Below, piece after piece: positions 51,035-63,418 of a stretch of DNA of 64,000 bases (its first letter is position 1; each line of letters opens with the position of its first letter). Below the pieces are notes generated by a model. The model saw only the letters and a list, made by a program, of their open reading frames with translations. It was not told where the DNA came from and made no database searches. The translations under genes were made by a program, and so were the position numbers. The stretch spans positions 163,501-227,500 of the forward strand of contig JAVTVJ010001852.1 of assembly GCA_034509425.1 (NCBI GenBank), read 5' to 3'. The stretch is from Eopsaltria australis. Lineage: Eukaryota > Chordata > Aves > Passeriformes > Petroicidae.

Positions 51035-51547
51035 CTCCGGCCACGAGAACAATCGGAGGAAGCGCGGCCGCGGCCCCGGCCCGTCCCACGCAGCCCCGGG
51101 CCGGAGGCTGAGCCGCAGGAGCGGCACCGGGGCCCCCACGGGGCTCTGTCCCCCGAAAGGTGCCGCGCTGATCCAGCCCCTGCCAGGGGGGCTGCAACAG
51201 CATCATCGCCAAGGTCCCTTCCGTGGTGACAGAGACACCTGGGCGCACCCAGCAGCGGCTCTTCCGTCACTGCTGAACAGCACACACGGTGGGAATTAAA
51301 TTTACCTCGATTTTATCCAGGTTTCTGGTTCCCGAAGGGAGTTGCTGTCACAGGCTGTTAGCCTTTCTTTTGTTCCCTGTCTCTGGGAGGGAGATCCCTT
51401 CCTTCCCCTGCTGGGAGAGGAGCCCTACACAGCCCCAAACCCACCTGGGCAAACCCAGCTCGTTTGGGTCTGACCAGGGGCTTCAAATCTGTCCCTGAAT
51501 CCAGAAACACCTGGAGCAACGGCCCTGACCGTTACCAGCCCATTCCC

Positions 51548-51680
51548 CACAGAACCATGGGATCTTCAGGGCTGGAAAAGCCCTCCCAGACCAGAGTCCA
51601 ACCATTCCCCCAGCCCTGCCAAGGCCACCACTGCCCCGTGTCCCCAAGTGCCACATCCACACATTTTTTTGAGCACTGAA
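51548..51680 (-). mobile_element. CR1 LINE fragment, reverse orientation
   Basis: The plus strand shows gggatcttcagggctggaaa, then gagtccaaccattcccccag, accactgccccgtgtccc and aagtgccacatccacacatt, the reverse complement of a CR1 3' end. Confidence 0.85.
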
Positions 51681-51799
51681 AACTTGAAATGAAAAGGCAG
51701 AGCTTTCCCACCCTGACCACGCATCCCCCTCTCTGCAAATCCCTGCGAACCCAGGCGTGCTCTCCATCCATGTTCCTGCATGGATGAATAGGAGATCAC

Positions 51800-52050
51800 A
51801 CAAATAAAATAATTGCTTTTATTTTAAGAAACGGCCTTTATAAAATTAAAAATATTACGGGGAAATGAAACAATTATTTGGACAAGGCTTAGTGGATTTA
51901 ATTGCTGCTTTTCCATCGCGCGTTAATTGGTGTTTGAAGTGATGCTAACAGTGTTTCCCGTGGAGAGGCAGGTGTGTGCCACAGAACCAGGCTGTTATTA
52001 ATAGGATAACCACAATTAAGTGTAATTGGGAGCATCATATCAATCACTCC
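51800..52050. promoter_or_regulatory. Candidate regulatory block upstream of the promoter
   Basis: An AT-rich island in GC-rich surroundings has repeated ATTAAT, TTAATTG and AATTG cores and an atcaatca site. It lies about 0.6 kb beyond the CpG island. Confidence 0.3.
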
Positions 52051-54925
52051 GTGGGGCAGCACAAGCGCAGCCTTTCCCACCTGCTTTTCAACGATGCACC
52101 AAAGCCAAAGGAAACGCTGGAAATTCACCTGGGGCAGCAAGAAACTCCTTTACTTTCTGTGCCCATCGATGGGGAGTTAATCTGAGGGCCAAAATTCCAT
52201 CCCAGTCCCTCCCGGGAATGAACGTTTGATGGAACAGCATCGTGGCTGTGTTTGAGGCTCGGGGATCTCCCGAGGAGAGCTCAGCCCTGCTGGTGCCACA
52301 CTGGGGTCACATCCAGCCCCCTCCCCATCCCACAAACACCTGGCAGCACCCCCAGAGCTGCTGTGCTGGGCATCAGACACCTGGGGCTGGGGAAATGGGG
52401 GCTCTGCTCTAAATTACGTTTAATATTAATTAAATTGAATGTCATTAAGCTGTGTCATCTCCTGTTTTCCCCCCTCGGGGGAAGCAGCTAAAAGCTCCCT
52501 TTTCCAGGAAAGGTGAAAACCTGAGGGGGTCAGCCAGCTGCCTAAGCTGGGCTTGGACAAAACCTTCAGATGCATTAAGATAAAAAAGAAAAAAAAAATC
52601 ACAGTAAGCACAAAATCCAGGGGCAGTAACACCAACGTGCCCATGGGGATGAGGGGAACACCTCACAACTCCCAGGTCTTTTTTCCCCCCAAACCCTGAA
52701 ATTTTAAACCAGACAGGGCCAGGGCCATGGGGTGGCCTCCCCAGCCACCATCCTGTCCCTTCCTCCCTTGTCACCTCTCCCCCAGCAGACACTTTGCTTG
52801 CAGAGCCATCCAAGGACATAAACCCCTCCAGGGCCATCTGAACACGACTCCTGAAACATCTCTGAAAGCGCAAAAAAACACAAAACAACAGCGATAAGGA
52901 ATTAGCAGCCTCTTGGAAACCCAAACAATGTTTTCTGCAGTGATGGAGGAGTCAGAAAATGTGATTAAATACGATTAGGACACCGCCAGTGCTCCCTGCT
53001 GGGGTGGTGTGGGGAGCTCTGCCCCACAGAACTGCAGCTGCCTCGTCCAGGAGACCTCAGGCCTCTGCAGGGGCTCAGATTTGCAGCTGGGTCGGGTGAG
53101 GAGTGGGCTGTAAAACACCCAGGTTGATAAAAATGGGTCTTGACAAACCTCTCCTGGTAGGTGCCAGGGCAGGGACTGGCACGGTGTCACCCCATGCCAG
53201 AACCTGCAGCCCTCACCACTCTCCCCCTGCTCTCCAGGCATGGTTTGTGCACTGAAACCCGTGCAAACACGAGGTCATGGACTCGTAAATCCTCATTTTT
53301 AATTCAGACCCCGTGGCCAGGCTCCTCTCCCTGCCCAGAAGGGTTAAGCACTTCCCTAGCCCTGATTTATTCCTTAGTTTTTATCTTTTATTAGGTGCCA
53401 GCAGTTCCTTGTCTCATTTCATTTTCTATCACATTTAGCTCGAACACTTTCAGCTGAGACAGGACACCTGGTGCCTGCATCCCCCACAGCTGGGCATCGA
53501 ATCACAGCTCCCAGGTGGGCACAGGCTGAGTTTTCCCTCCTGATCCAGGCAGGGAATCCCAGGAATTCCCTCCAGCCCCCACCTCGGCACAGGAGCTGCC
53601 TGAGGAGAGGAACCCCACCCCACCTTGCGAGTCAAACCCAAACACAGCCTCCTAAAACCAGGCGATTTTGGTTTTCTGCTGCTCCCTCTGGCTCTCAGGA
53701 TGGAGAAACGCCTGTAAGAGAGGAGGGGAGGCTTAAATTGGGCTGATCGAGGCGTGTGGACTCAAAGGAGGCAGGCACGGGGTGGCTTTGCCCAACGCCC
53801 ACTTCCAGAGCCTCCAATTAATTCATTAAGTGGCCGCTGGGCCGGGTGAGGTGGCCCTGAAGAGCTCGGGAGGCACGGATGGGGACAGCTTTTGGTGCCG
53901 GGTGAAGGACAGGAGGCTGGAGACACCTCCCAGTGCCCAGCAGCGGATTTATTCCACGCTTTAAATAAAGCTCAGCCCTTTGGCTCCAGCCCCACCTGGG
54001 GAGGTGCCCCCGGTGCCCTCACCCCGGCATTGGCACCCATCACCCAGGGCCTGGTTTCCCAAAAATAAGATAAGATAGAGCAGATCCACCCTCAGCAGGA
54101 GATAGAGACTGGTTTTTCCCCCCTGTTTAACGTTTTAATGGCCGCAGGATGGGGCAGAGAAAAGCTCTGCTCATCACCCAACCACACTCATTAACGCCTG
54201 ATTGGCGCTCTAATGAGGGCTCATTGTGTCCCCTGCACCCACCCAGAGTTTATTCAGGGGTGACTCCTCTCCTTGCCCTGGGCCTTGCTTGTTCCTTCTC
54301 TGCAAGGGTAATTTTTTAGGGAGGGGAAGGAGCCTGGGAGTGCAGTCCTGGACCAACAGGAGCTCTCAGCATCACCCGCACCGCCCGAGCACAGCAGGGA
54401 ACAAACTCAGGGTGGGAAACCTGGAGGAAAGGATGAGCTGCCCGAGGGGAGAGCTGAGCGTGGGGCACATCCCTGGAGCTGCTCTGCTTCCAGGGAATTC
54501 TTCCTGCTGCAGTTCCTGGCTGGTTTTCCATAACTCCGCAGAGTTTGAGGGATGTGTGTCTCGGTGTCCCCATTTCTCCGGCCTGGCTGTGCAGGACTGA
54601 AACGCTGCTCCATCCGTGGGGGTTTCTGCATCCACTGCAGGGGTCTCCTTCCATCCCAGAGCGTGTCCTTGACTCCAGCTCCATCCTTCGGCTCTGCTCC
54701 ACCCAGGAACGCAGGGAGGGGATCTTGTCTTAACAAGAAATCAACTGGCAGAGGAGCAAACAACAAACACCATCAAGAGTCAGCACATCCCCCAAATCCG
54801 CCCCACGCTGAGGAGAGAGGCGGTGCTCGCCCCGCATCAGGGCTTGGGATTTATGGGAGAAGCTGCCGGGGTGAAGCCTCGGGGTGTGCTTGGGGTCAGA
54901 GCCGAGGCTGCAGCCCCGGGACACC

Positions 54926-55200
54926 GGGAGAGCATCCCTTGGGACAGCATCATCCCTCGGGAGAGCATCCCTCGGGAGAGCGACATCCCTTGGGACAGCA
55001 GCATCCCCCGGGAGAGCATCCCTTGGGCCGCATCCCTCCGGGAGAGGAACATCCCCCGGGAGAGCATCTCTTGGGACAGCACCATCCCTCGGGAGAGCAT
55101 CCCTCGGGAGAGCATCCCCTGGGAGAGCGACATCTCTTGGGACAGCATCATCCCATCCTTCGGGACAGCATCTCCCCGGACAGCGTCCCTCGGGGACAGC
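54926..55200. repeat. Irregular minisatellite of gggagagcatccct and gggacagcatc units
   Basis: Short units of about 15-27 bases alternate without strict order. The variants differ mainly as cat-ccct-cggg or gaacatcccccggg. Unit lengths are often multiples of three, which keeps a 413-codon frame open on the minus strand. Confidence 0.88.
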
Positions 55201-55479
55201 GGCATTCCCCGGGCCAGGAGCCACCTGGAGAAGGGCAGGAATAACGCCGAGAGGTGGGAAGGGGCAGAGGGGGCTCAGCCGGGGCGGGCAGAGCAGCGCC
55301 CAGCCCGTGCCGGCGGCTGCAGGAAGGGACTTGCCGGCGTGGGAAGGGCGGCGGGGCTGAGTCACGGAGCATCGCCCCGGCCCCGCACAGCCCGGCTCCT
55401 TCTCCAGGGATCCCGCACGGGACTGGCCCCAAATCCACAAGGAAAGGTGCCTTTTTTCCGCCTTCACCCCAAGGAATAG

Positions 55480-55648
55480 CCCCTTCCCTGTTTCTGAGCA
55501 GCCCCAACACACCCGAACTGTCCTTTTCCCTCTTGTATCCCCAGAATCCCCATTCTCCAACACTTCTTCCCAAACTGGGCTCTCCCAGAAGCACCACCCA
55601 GGCCCTGAGCCCAGCCCCAGCCCGGGCTGGACGGGAATGACAGGGAGC
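55480..55648. repeat. Unclassified dispersed repeat, copy A
   Basis: This segment, beginning cccttccctgtttctgagca and ending cgggaatgacaggga, closely matches 63419-63575 in the same orientation. It has about 12 extra bases around gaagcaccacccagg. I do not recognise the family. Confidence 0.85.
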
Positions 55649-57133
55649 AGCGGGCCAGCCCCGAGCAGCGAGTGGGAAAACAAGGAAACATTTCCATGTA
55701 TTAACTTCATTTCCTCCGTTTCCTCCGGCCTGGCAGCCTCCCAGGGGTTTATTAATAGCACAGGGTGGATGGGAGCCAGGGCTGGGGCTCCGGGATCTCG
55801 GTGCCTGCCCTGACACCCCTTTGTGGATGATCCTGGTGGGATCCACTCACTGAACCCACAGCAAATCCCTCCTCCGTGAGATCCACTCAAACCACATCTC
55901 CTGCGAACACCTCTCAGGAAAACAGCACTGAGGGAAGATCTGGGAAACACCCAAATTCTCTGTTTCCCCAAGCTGGCATTCTGGGAGCCGCGCTTTTAAC
56001 ATCAAACCTCCTGCAATCTCATTAATTTCTGTTCGGGGAGGAGAAAGCTGAGCCCTCCCGCATTTGCAAAGCAAATGATGCTGAGAGGGGGCAGCCAAAG
56101 TCACCCCTGAGTGACACGAGGGGACCCCGAGCCCCATTCCCCACCTCGGTGCCCATCCTTTGCTGTCCCCCTGTGAGGACACGTTTCTCCAGGGACATCC
56201 CTTGTCGCAGCTCGTCCCGAAGCCTCCAGGCGGGGCTGCTTTGTGGGACCACCCCGCTGAGCCGGGCTGGGGATCAGAGCCGGGAGCAGCGGGGGGAGCC
56301 CGAGCAGGAGCCCCCGGGGCTCTCCCCAGCCGGGGGTGCCAAACCATGAACCCAGCAGAGCAGCTCTGCCCGGACCAGTCCCGGCGTGCTCGCTGCACAT
56401 GGGCACGGCCTCCAAAGGCAGCATCGGAGCCGGGAGCAGCCCCGGGCGGATTTCTGCAGCCTGACTCACGCTGTGCCGCTGGAGCAGCGCCGGGATCCCG
56501 GCACAGCCACCGGGACACCCCGGGACACCCCGGGACAAGGGCACGGGCAGCTCCAGGGAACTGCAGAGAGGTGGGGAACGCGATGGGATGCTGGCAAAGA
56601 GCCCTCTCATCTCCAGAATGAGAAATAGCCCCCGGGGATCCGTCTCCACCGTGGTGCTGCTCCATCCAGCAGGGAAGAGGGGAGAACGGAGGGTCCCAGC
56701 ACTCTACAAAATGTTGCAACTGGTTTTAGGCACGAAAGAAATAATTTTATTTATCCAGCCTGCTCTGAAACCATGGAGTTTCACCTACTACTGCTGGAGG
56801 TAAAACCCACACTGGAGAAAACCCCTAATTCCAAATGAAAGCCTTCAGAGCAATGGGGAGTCTCCCACCCACCTCGGAAAGCGCCCTCAGGTGCCAAATA
56901 CCCTCTGCAAATCCTGCACCTCGTGTTTGGGGAGGTTCCTGCCCCGCAGCTCCCAGCCCTGGCTCTCCCCTGAGCAAACTCCAAACACCGCAGCAGCAGC
57001 ACGACCACTCCCAGCCAGATCTTGGAAGGCTTTCCTGGAGTCCTGGAGTGGGAATGGAGCCTGGAATGGGAAGAGGGAGCCACAATCCCCAGGAGAGCCT
57101 TGTGGAGGCAGGGAGCTGCTGAGCTGCTCCAGG

Positions 57134-57204
57134 GGATGGATGGATGGATGGATGGATGGATGGATGGATGGATGGATGGATGGATGGATGGATGGATGGA
57201 TGGA
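57134..57204. repeat. (GGAT)n microsatellite, about 17.75 perfect copies
   Basis: A 71-base uninterrupted tetranucleotide run. Such long perfect runs are usually polymorphic. Confidence 0.98.
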
Positions 57205-58654
57205 GCTCCTTCATCCAGCAGGATGGTTCTGCCATCCCATCCCAGGGGAGATCCAGCCTCCCCAGAGTGGAGCTGTGGTGACTGACCCCCCTGAGGCACA
57301 AATTTCACCCTTGGGAAGATTGGCTGCACAATTCCCCGATGTGGTGTCGTGTCCATAAATCAGCCAGGTCCCAAAAATGCCCGGTCACAGCCTCTGTTCT
57401 GTGGCTTTGCAGCTCTCCTGCTCCACAGAGCTCAGTGTCCCCCTGGATCCGGGTCCCAGCCTCTCTCCCAGATGCCAAAAACATCGCAGGACAGTTTTTG
57501 TTTCATGGGAAAGCAGAGGTGAATCTCCCCCTGGATGAACCAACAGATCTGCCCAATCTCATTCCAGGTCTCATGGCATCCCCTTTCCCCTGGGCACGGA
57601 TCTCTCAGGAGCCTCAGAACTCCCAAAACAAGGAGCTGAGGACGCTGTGTGACAGCCAAAAATATTCCCAGGGACACCAGGGGTATGAGAGGATTCAAGA
57701 AGAGGAAAATGGGAGCTGAATAGAGGCTGGCAGGTGAGGTGTGCCAGAGAAACAGCCAGGGCACAGTGCCCTGATCCCAAATCCATCCTCTCTCCAGCCA
57801 GGGAAGGGCCCTGCAGAGCTGCAGTTTGCTCCAGCCTTCAGAAACACCCGAGCTGCTGCTACTTTGGGTCAAAACTGGGGGATTTTCTCAAATGGAACTC
57901 AGCAAAATGCAACAACCCCAACCCCAGAGGGGACTCGGGGCTGGGGCAGGTGGGAGCCTGGGAAAGCTGAGCCATCCTTCCCAAGGCACCTGAGCAAGGA
58001 GCCACCCGGCAAAAACAACACCCCACGAGGGCAGGAGACACTTTGGGATGTGGAATAGGAACAGCAAGACTCAGCTGTGCTCCAGGCACTCAAACATTGG
58101 CACTTCCCAGCTCCAAGTGTCACCCTGATGGAAATCTGCAGGCACACGCCAGGGAGGTTTCTGTTTTAGGCTGGCTCTTGGGGGGTTTTTGGAAGAAACG
58201 ACAGCAGAAAGCAGCACTCCTCCTTCCCTGGGCCTGGCTCACTTCCAGATTTCACTTTTTCCCCCTGGTTTCACACCAAGAGGCACCTTATTACCATAAA
58301 CAAATAGTTTATCCAAAAAGGAGATGGGAGATAAGAGCACATCCTTGGCACTGTTAGCGTGGAATCGCTTCTCTGCGTTGCACAAAAGCGCAGGGAGAGC
58401 TGCAGCAGAGTGTGGGGGGAGGAATCAGATCAAACAGCTCAGATCAAACAGAAAAAACCCTCCGGATCAAAGGCAGCACAGCCTCACACGTCACCGTCCC
58501 ACGGCAGTGACCGGGAGCAGGAGGAGGAGGAGGAGCAGGAGGTGGTGCTGGAAACACGTGTGGGAACTGCCACAGGAATTCTGCCCTCTCTCTCCGGGTA
58601 TTGGGGGAGGAAACACCAGTTCTTCCCACCCTGAGCCCTCAGCGTGGGCACTCA

Positions 58655-59020
58655 GGTGGGATGGATCCCGGTGGGATCGGTCCCGGTGGGATGGATCCCG
58701 GTGGGATTGATCCCGGTGGGATTGATCCCGGTGGGATTGGTCCCGGTGGGATGGATCCCGGTGGGATGGATCCCGGTGGGATCGGTCCCGGTGGGATGGA
58801 TCCCGGTGGGATTGGTCCCGGTGAGATCGAGACCGGTGGGATGGATCCCGGTGGGATGTGCCCCGGTGGGATGGATCCCGGTGGGATGGATCCCGATGGG
58901 ATTTATCCCGGTGGGATGTGCCCCGGTGGGATGTGCCCCGGTGGGATTGATCCCGGTGGGATTGATCCCGGTGGGATGTGCCCCGGTGGGATTGATCCCG
59001 GTGGGATGTGCCCCGGTGGG
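58655..59020. repeat. 15-bp minisatellite, about 24 copies
   Basis: The unit is ggtgggatggatccc, with variants ending ggtccc, tgatccc or tgtgcccc. The unit length is a multiple of three, so several frames on both strands stay open for 160-250 codons without being genes. Confidence 0.96.
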
Positions 59021-61139
59021 ACCCGCCCCAGCAGAGAGGCAGGCACAGCTCCCCGAGGGGCTGGAGAGGCTCCCAGCCCAGCTCCAGGAGCAGCAGCTTC
59101 CAAAGTCTCTCTGTTTTTTCATTCCCAAATGAAAAGAAAAAATCAGAGCAGAGGCAAGCACATGAAAACGACTGAAGGAGAAATCCCACAGGGAGCGGAG
59201 GGAAGCAGGGAAAGGGCGGTGGGAAATCGCTGCCCACCTTTGGGAGGTGCCAGGTGATGCCCTGGAATGCTTCCTGTGCTTTCCCAAAGCGTGGGGAAGA
59301 GGAGGGAGCCTTCCTCAGCCGGCTGCTGGCACGGGAGCAGAGCCAGGCTCGGGGGCTTTGGGACGGGTCGGGTTATCCCTGGCACCCTGCCCTTGGGACA
59401 TCCCTGCTCCAGCCTGGCCTGGCCCCAGGACACCCCTCAGAGCCTCGGGGACATGTGAGGGCAGCAGTGGTGACACCCCAGGGCTGGCCCCACGGTACCT
59501 GAGCAGGACAGGGAAGGTGGCCCAGGCCAAGCAGGGCACGCCAGTGATGATGGAGCTGCACACAGGGCTGGGAATCTCCTCATCCTCGGGGTCTGGAGGC
59601 CAGGGAGGGCTGGAATCTGCTCCTGGGTCTGTGGGTGTGGCTGCTCAGTGCCCTCGGGGCTGCTGGCTCCAAAGGCAGCCTGTGGGGAAGGAGGAAGAGA
59701 TGCCAGATCAAAAAAAAAGGGATGAATGGATGGAAGCTGGGGCTCAGGGAGAGCCTGGCCACTGTTGGGGTCACTGTGGCTCTCAGCAGCCCTTCCAGGG
59801 GCTCCAGCCCTTTCCCCAGGCTGACCCTGCAGGGAAGTCCCTCTGTTTGTCCCGTAGGAATTCTTTCCTCTGGACCTGCTTTTCAGACTCAGCCTTAATC
59901 ACTTTTTAATCAGATTTGAGTCTCCTTTGCCTTCGGCATTCTTTAATCTTGGAGATGCTTCCTATAAAACACTCCCAGGGCTCCCAGGTGGAGGCTCCAG
60001 GTCTCACCCAGACCTTCCTGACCTTCACACCAGGGACTCTTCCAGCCCTGGAAAGCCCAGGGAGATCCCATCACTGCTTCCTGCTCTGCAACCAGTGCTT
60101 AAAAGCCAAAAATCCCTCTCCAGCTCTCCTGGAGCCCCTTTGGGCTCTGGGAGGAAATCTGAGGTGTCCCTGAAGCTTTTCCTCTCCAGGTGAGCACCCC
60201 CAGCTCTCCCAGCCTGGCTCCAGAGGGGCTCCATGGCCTCCTCCTGCAGTTTCTTGGGGAATTCAGCCCCCATTTATTGAGGTGGGTTTTTCTGCTTGAA
60301 ACCATCCCTCATTACCCACGTGAAGGCTCGGACATCAAATCCTCGCTGTGATTTCCCAGCCCCTCGGTGTCCCCTCCCATCCGTGCCGAGCCCGCCCTGC
60401 CTCGGGCACTCCGTGTCCCAGCCCGCCCTTCTCTGGAAAACAGGATTTTCTCTTTTATTGGCGGCACGGGAAGGGAGGAAACACACGAGGAGCTGGAGCC
60501 TGGCAGGCGGCAGCTCCTGTCCTGCTTCTGCTCTGCTCCGGGACATCCCGGGACAGCCACGGGATCCAAGCGTTCCTGGGTGAAAGCTGGGTGATTTCCA
60601 TGCTCCCAGTTACGGACTGGTGGGACTGGGAGGAGGGGGCTGGGGTTCAGTGAGGCCCTCACTGGGGGTTTGGGGTGGATCACATTCCGTGTGCTCACCC
60701 CATCCCAGCTCTGCATCAGAATCCAACTTTCATCAGACTCTATATGAGATAAAACCATAATAATAAACATAATAAACATAATAAACATAAAAACATCCCA
60801 AACACAAAAGAAATCAGCTGTTCTGTGTGGCAGGGGCTGGAAAATGACAGCGGCGTGGCTGTGCTGTGGCTGTGAGGGGCTTTAACAGGACAGGTTTTCA
60901 GCTCTCCCCCCAGAGGGAGGGACCCGGAGCCACCCCTGCCCAGTCCCTGGGGCAGAGCACACTGGTGGCACTGGTGGCTTTGCCCGTCTGAGTCCCTGTC
61001 TCTGTGGAGTCACAAAGATTTGGCACCCAAATCACGGTGTGAGACCCCTCAAACCCCTGCAGCTCCCAGCACCTGCAGTGCCCTCACACCCAGGTGGGGT
61101 GTCCTGCCAATTCAGGTGGCACCAGAGCCACCAAACCAG

Positions 61140-61390
61140 GGTCACAGAATGACTGATTTGGGTTGGGAGGGACCTTAAAGCCCATCCAGTGCCACCCCTG
61201 CCATGGGCAGGGACACCTCCCACTGTCCCAGGCTGCTCCCAGCCCCAATGTCCAGCCTGGCCTTGGGCACTGCCAGGGATCCAGAAGCAGCCACAGCAAA
61301 TCTGGGAATTCCATCCCAGCCCCTGCCCACCCTCCCAGGAACAATTCCTGCCCGGTATCCCATCCATCCCTGGCCTCCGGCAGCTCCTGT
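61140..61390 (-). mobile_element. CR1 LINE 3' fragment, reverse orientation
   Basis: The plus strand begins cagaatgactgatttgggtt, gggagggaccttaaagccca, then gccatgggcagggacacctc, ggctgctcccagccccaatg and cagcctggccttgggcactg. This is a clear reverse-complement CR1 tail, facing the copy at 61585. Confidence 0.93.
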
Positions 61391-61584
61391 CCCTCCAGTC
61401 TGTCCCCAGAGTGTCACAGACCCCTCACACCTCACCCTGGGCTGGGACTCAGAGCTGTGGGTGCTGGAGGCTCAGGGCACTGAGGGGGTGTGAAGCTCTG
61501 CCTCATCTCCATGTTTTCCCCAAAAAGTGCTCCAGGCCCCCAGGCTGCCTCAGGGGAATTCTGGGGAGACCCAGCTCAGCATTG

Positions 61585-61830
61585 GACATAAGAATGGAAC
61601 AAAGGGGGACAGTTTAAACTAAAAGAGGAGAGATTTATGTGGGATATTGGGAAGGAATTCCTGGCAGGCCCTGGCACAGATTCCCAGAGAAGCTGTGGCT
61701 GCCCCTGGATCCCTGGCAGTGCCCAAGGCCAGGCTGGAGCAGCCTGGGACAGTGGAAGGTGTCCCTGCCCAAGGATGGGCTTTAAGATGCTTCTAATCCA
61801 AGGCCTTCAGGGATTCAGGGATTCTGGAAT
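61585..61830 (+). mobile_element. CR1 LINE 3' fragment
   Basis: The plus strand includes aaactaaaagaggagagatt, then tggcacagattcccagagaa, gctgtggctgcccctggatc, ccctggcagtgcccaaggcc and tggaaggtgtccctgccc. It retains slightly more of the element than most copies here. With the reverse copy at 61140-61390 it forms an inverted pair about 200 bases apart. Confidence 0.92.
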
Positions 61831-62685
61831 TCCGGGAGCTGCAATAACGGAGCTCTCCCTTAGAGGTCAGCCCAGCACCAGAACTGGCCCCGAATCCCCC
61901 AGGGATGGATGCGATCCCCGCAAGGAGCTGGGATTCGGTTCCAAAGCCCCTCAAGGTGGGCAGGGGATGTTCCCCAGCGCCTGCAGCCCCTCCCCTTGGT
62001 GTTCCCAGAGGATATTCCCAAAAGCTGAGCTCTCCCGATCCTCTCCTGCTCCTCTCCATGCACGGACTGCTCTGAGCTCTGTGTCTGCCCCTGCTCAGGG
62101 GATCCCCTGCCTGGGGAAAGCCCGGCCAGCTCCAGATTTTGGGGAGCATGGTGACCTACTCCTGCTGCTGCTGCCGTGAAATTTTCCACGCCCAGGACAG
62201 GCAGGACAACCCCTCGGAGCTTTTCCTCAATTCCTCCTTCCCTCCTCCCTTTCTGATAGACAAATACGACTCAACAAAGAGACACCCTCCCAAAAAACAA
62301 AATAAAAACCCCCAAAAACCCCCTGCACTGACAGCTCCTGCATCAGGAAGAAAAGAGCTCTTCTTTCTTTGTTGTTCGTCTCTTTCTTCCCCAAATCCCT
62401 CCAAGCATTTAACAGATTTCAGCATTGTTCTAAAAATAGAGGGATTAGGAATAATCCTCCAGCATGGCGGGACTGTCGGGAAGGAGCACCCAGGGCTGGG
62501 GGCTGCCCTGGGGGGGACCCAGGAACCCCCAAGAAGGGTGGCTGTGGTGCTGAGGGGACATTGCTGTGTCCCCAGGACGGGTATCCCAGAAAGGTGCCCC
62601 AGGACAGGTGTGCCAGGGCTGTCCCTGGCTGTGCTGAGCCAGCCGGAGCCACCGGCTGGAACTGATCCCGTAAAATCGGGTGGGA

Positions 62686-62880
62686 ATGGGATGGGATATT
62701 GGGATGGGATATTGGGATGGGATACTGGGATGGGATACTGGGATGGGATACTGGGATGGGATACTGGGATGGGATACTGGGATGGGATACTGGGATGGGA
62801 TACTGGGATGGGGTACTGGGATGGGGTACTGGGATGGGGTACTGGGATGGGATACTGGGATGGGATACTGGGATGGGATA
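62686..62880. repeat. 13-bp minisatellite, about 15 copies
   Basis: The unit is gggatgggatact, with an att variant in the first copies and a run of three ggggtact variants near 62810-62845. The total length of 195 bases equals fifteen units. Confidence 0.96.
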
Positions 62881-63333
62881 AGCTCCACTTGATCCATGGA
62901 AATAGGGAAGGAACTAAACCAGCTGTCCCAGGGGTGACAGCAGGAGTTCTGCCATTGAGCTACAGGTGACACAAAGGTCACCAGGCCCAGCCAGAACTGT
63001 TTCCCTGCAGCCTCTGGGCACAGGAGCCTGAGCACCCTGACAGTGCCACCAACCCCTGAGCACCCTGGCAGTGCCACCAACCTCTCCGTGTTCCCTCACC
63101 AAGCAAAGTTGTGTCTGCGCTTTTCAAATCGCTTTGGAGAAAAAAGGGAAATAAAAACGAAGCGCTTCAAAGCGTGAGACACTTCCCTGAGATGACAAGC
63201 GGCTTCCAGCGAGGTTTTGTCAGCGGGAACTGTTTGCAGCAAAGGAGTCAATTTGTGTTTACAAGGAGGCAATTAGAGCGGAGGGTTTGAAGCGTTCCCA
63301 GCGGGATGGGCCATCCCAAGCGCTGATCCCGCT

Positions 63334-63364
63334 CTCCTCCTCCTCCTCCTCATCATCATCATCA
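63334..63364. repeat. Compound trinucleotide repeat (CTC)n(ATC)n
   Basis: A short run of tcc units passes directly into atc units. Confidence 0.9.
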
Positions 63365-63418
63365 ACGCTCCACCGCCGCGTGGGGCAGCGGGAAGGTGAT
63401 GGGACAAGGAGAAAACAG

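Larger units (their letters stand above)
50020..51260. promoter_or_regulatory. CpG island, probable promoter of the minus-strand gene
   Basis: About 1.2 kb is very GC-rich with frequent CG dinucleotides, densest at 50450-51130, in clear contrast to its flanks. It is interrupted by A/T runs at 50310-50390 and 50431-50446. GGGCGG/CCCGCC-type Sp1 boxes are common. It lies about 23 kb upstream of the first coding exon of the minus-strand gene. It may also drive a divergent plus-strand transcript, for which I see no coding evidence. Confidence 0.75.

Noticed and set aside
50403..51299. Open frames of 233-282 codons on both strands over the CpG island
   Set aside because: Stop codons are rare in very GC-rich DNA. 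The frames overlap on both strands and the peptides are low-complexity Ala/Gly/Pro/Arg.
54730..55971. A 413-codon minus-strand frame
   Set aside because: Its C-terminal half is the translated minisatellite at 54926-55200 and part of the rest is the dispersed repeat. There are no domain features or splice context.
58491..59287. Frames of 160-250 codons on both strands with HRDPS or GGMDP repeats
   Set aside because: They are translations of the 15-bp array, which has no stop in several frames.
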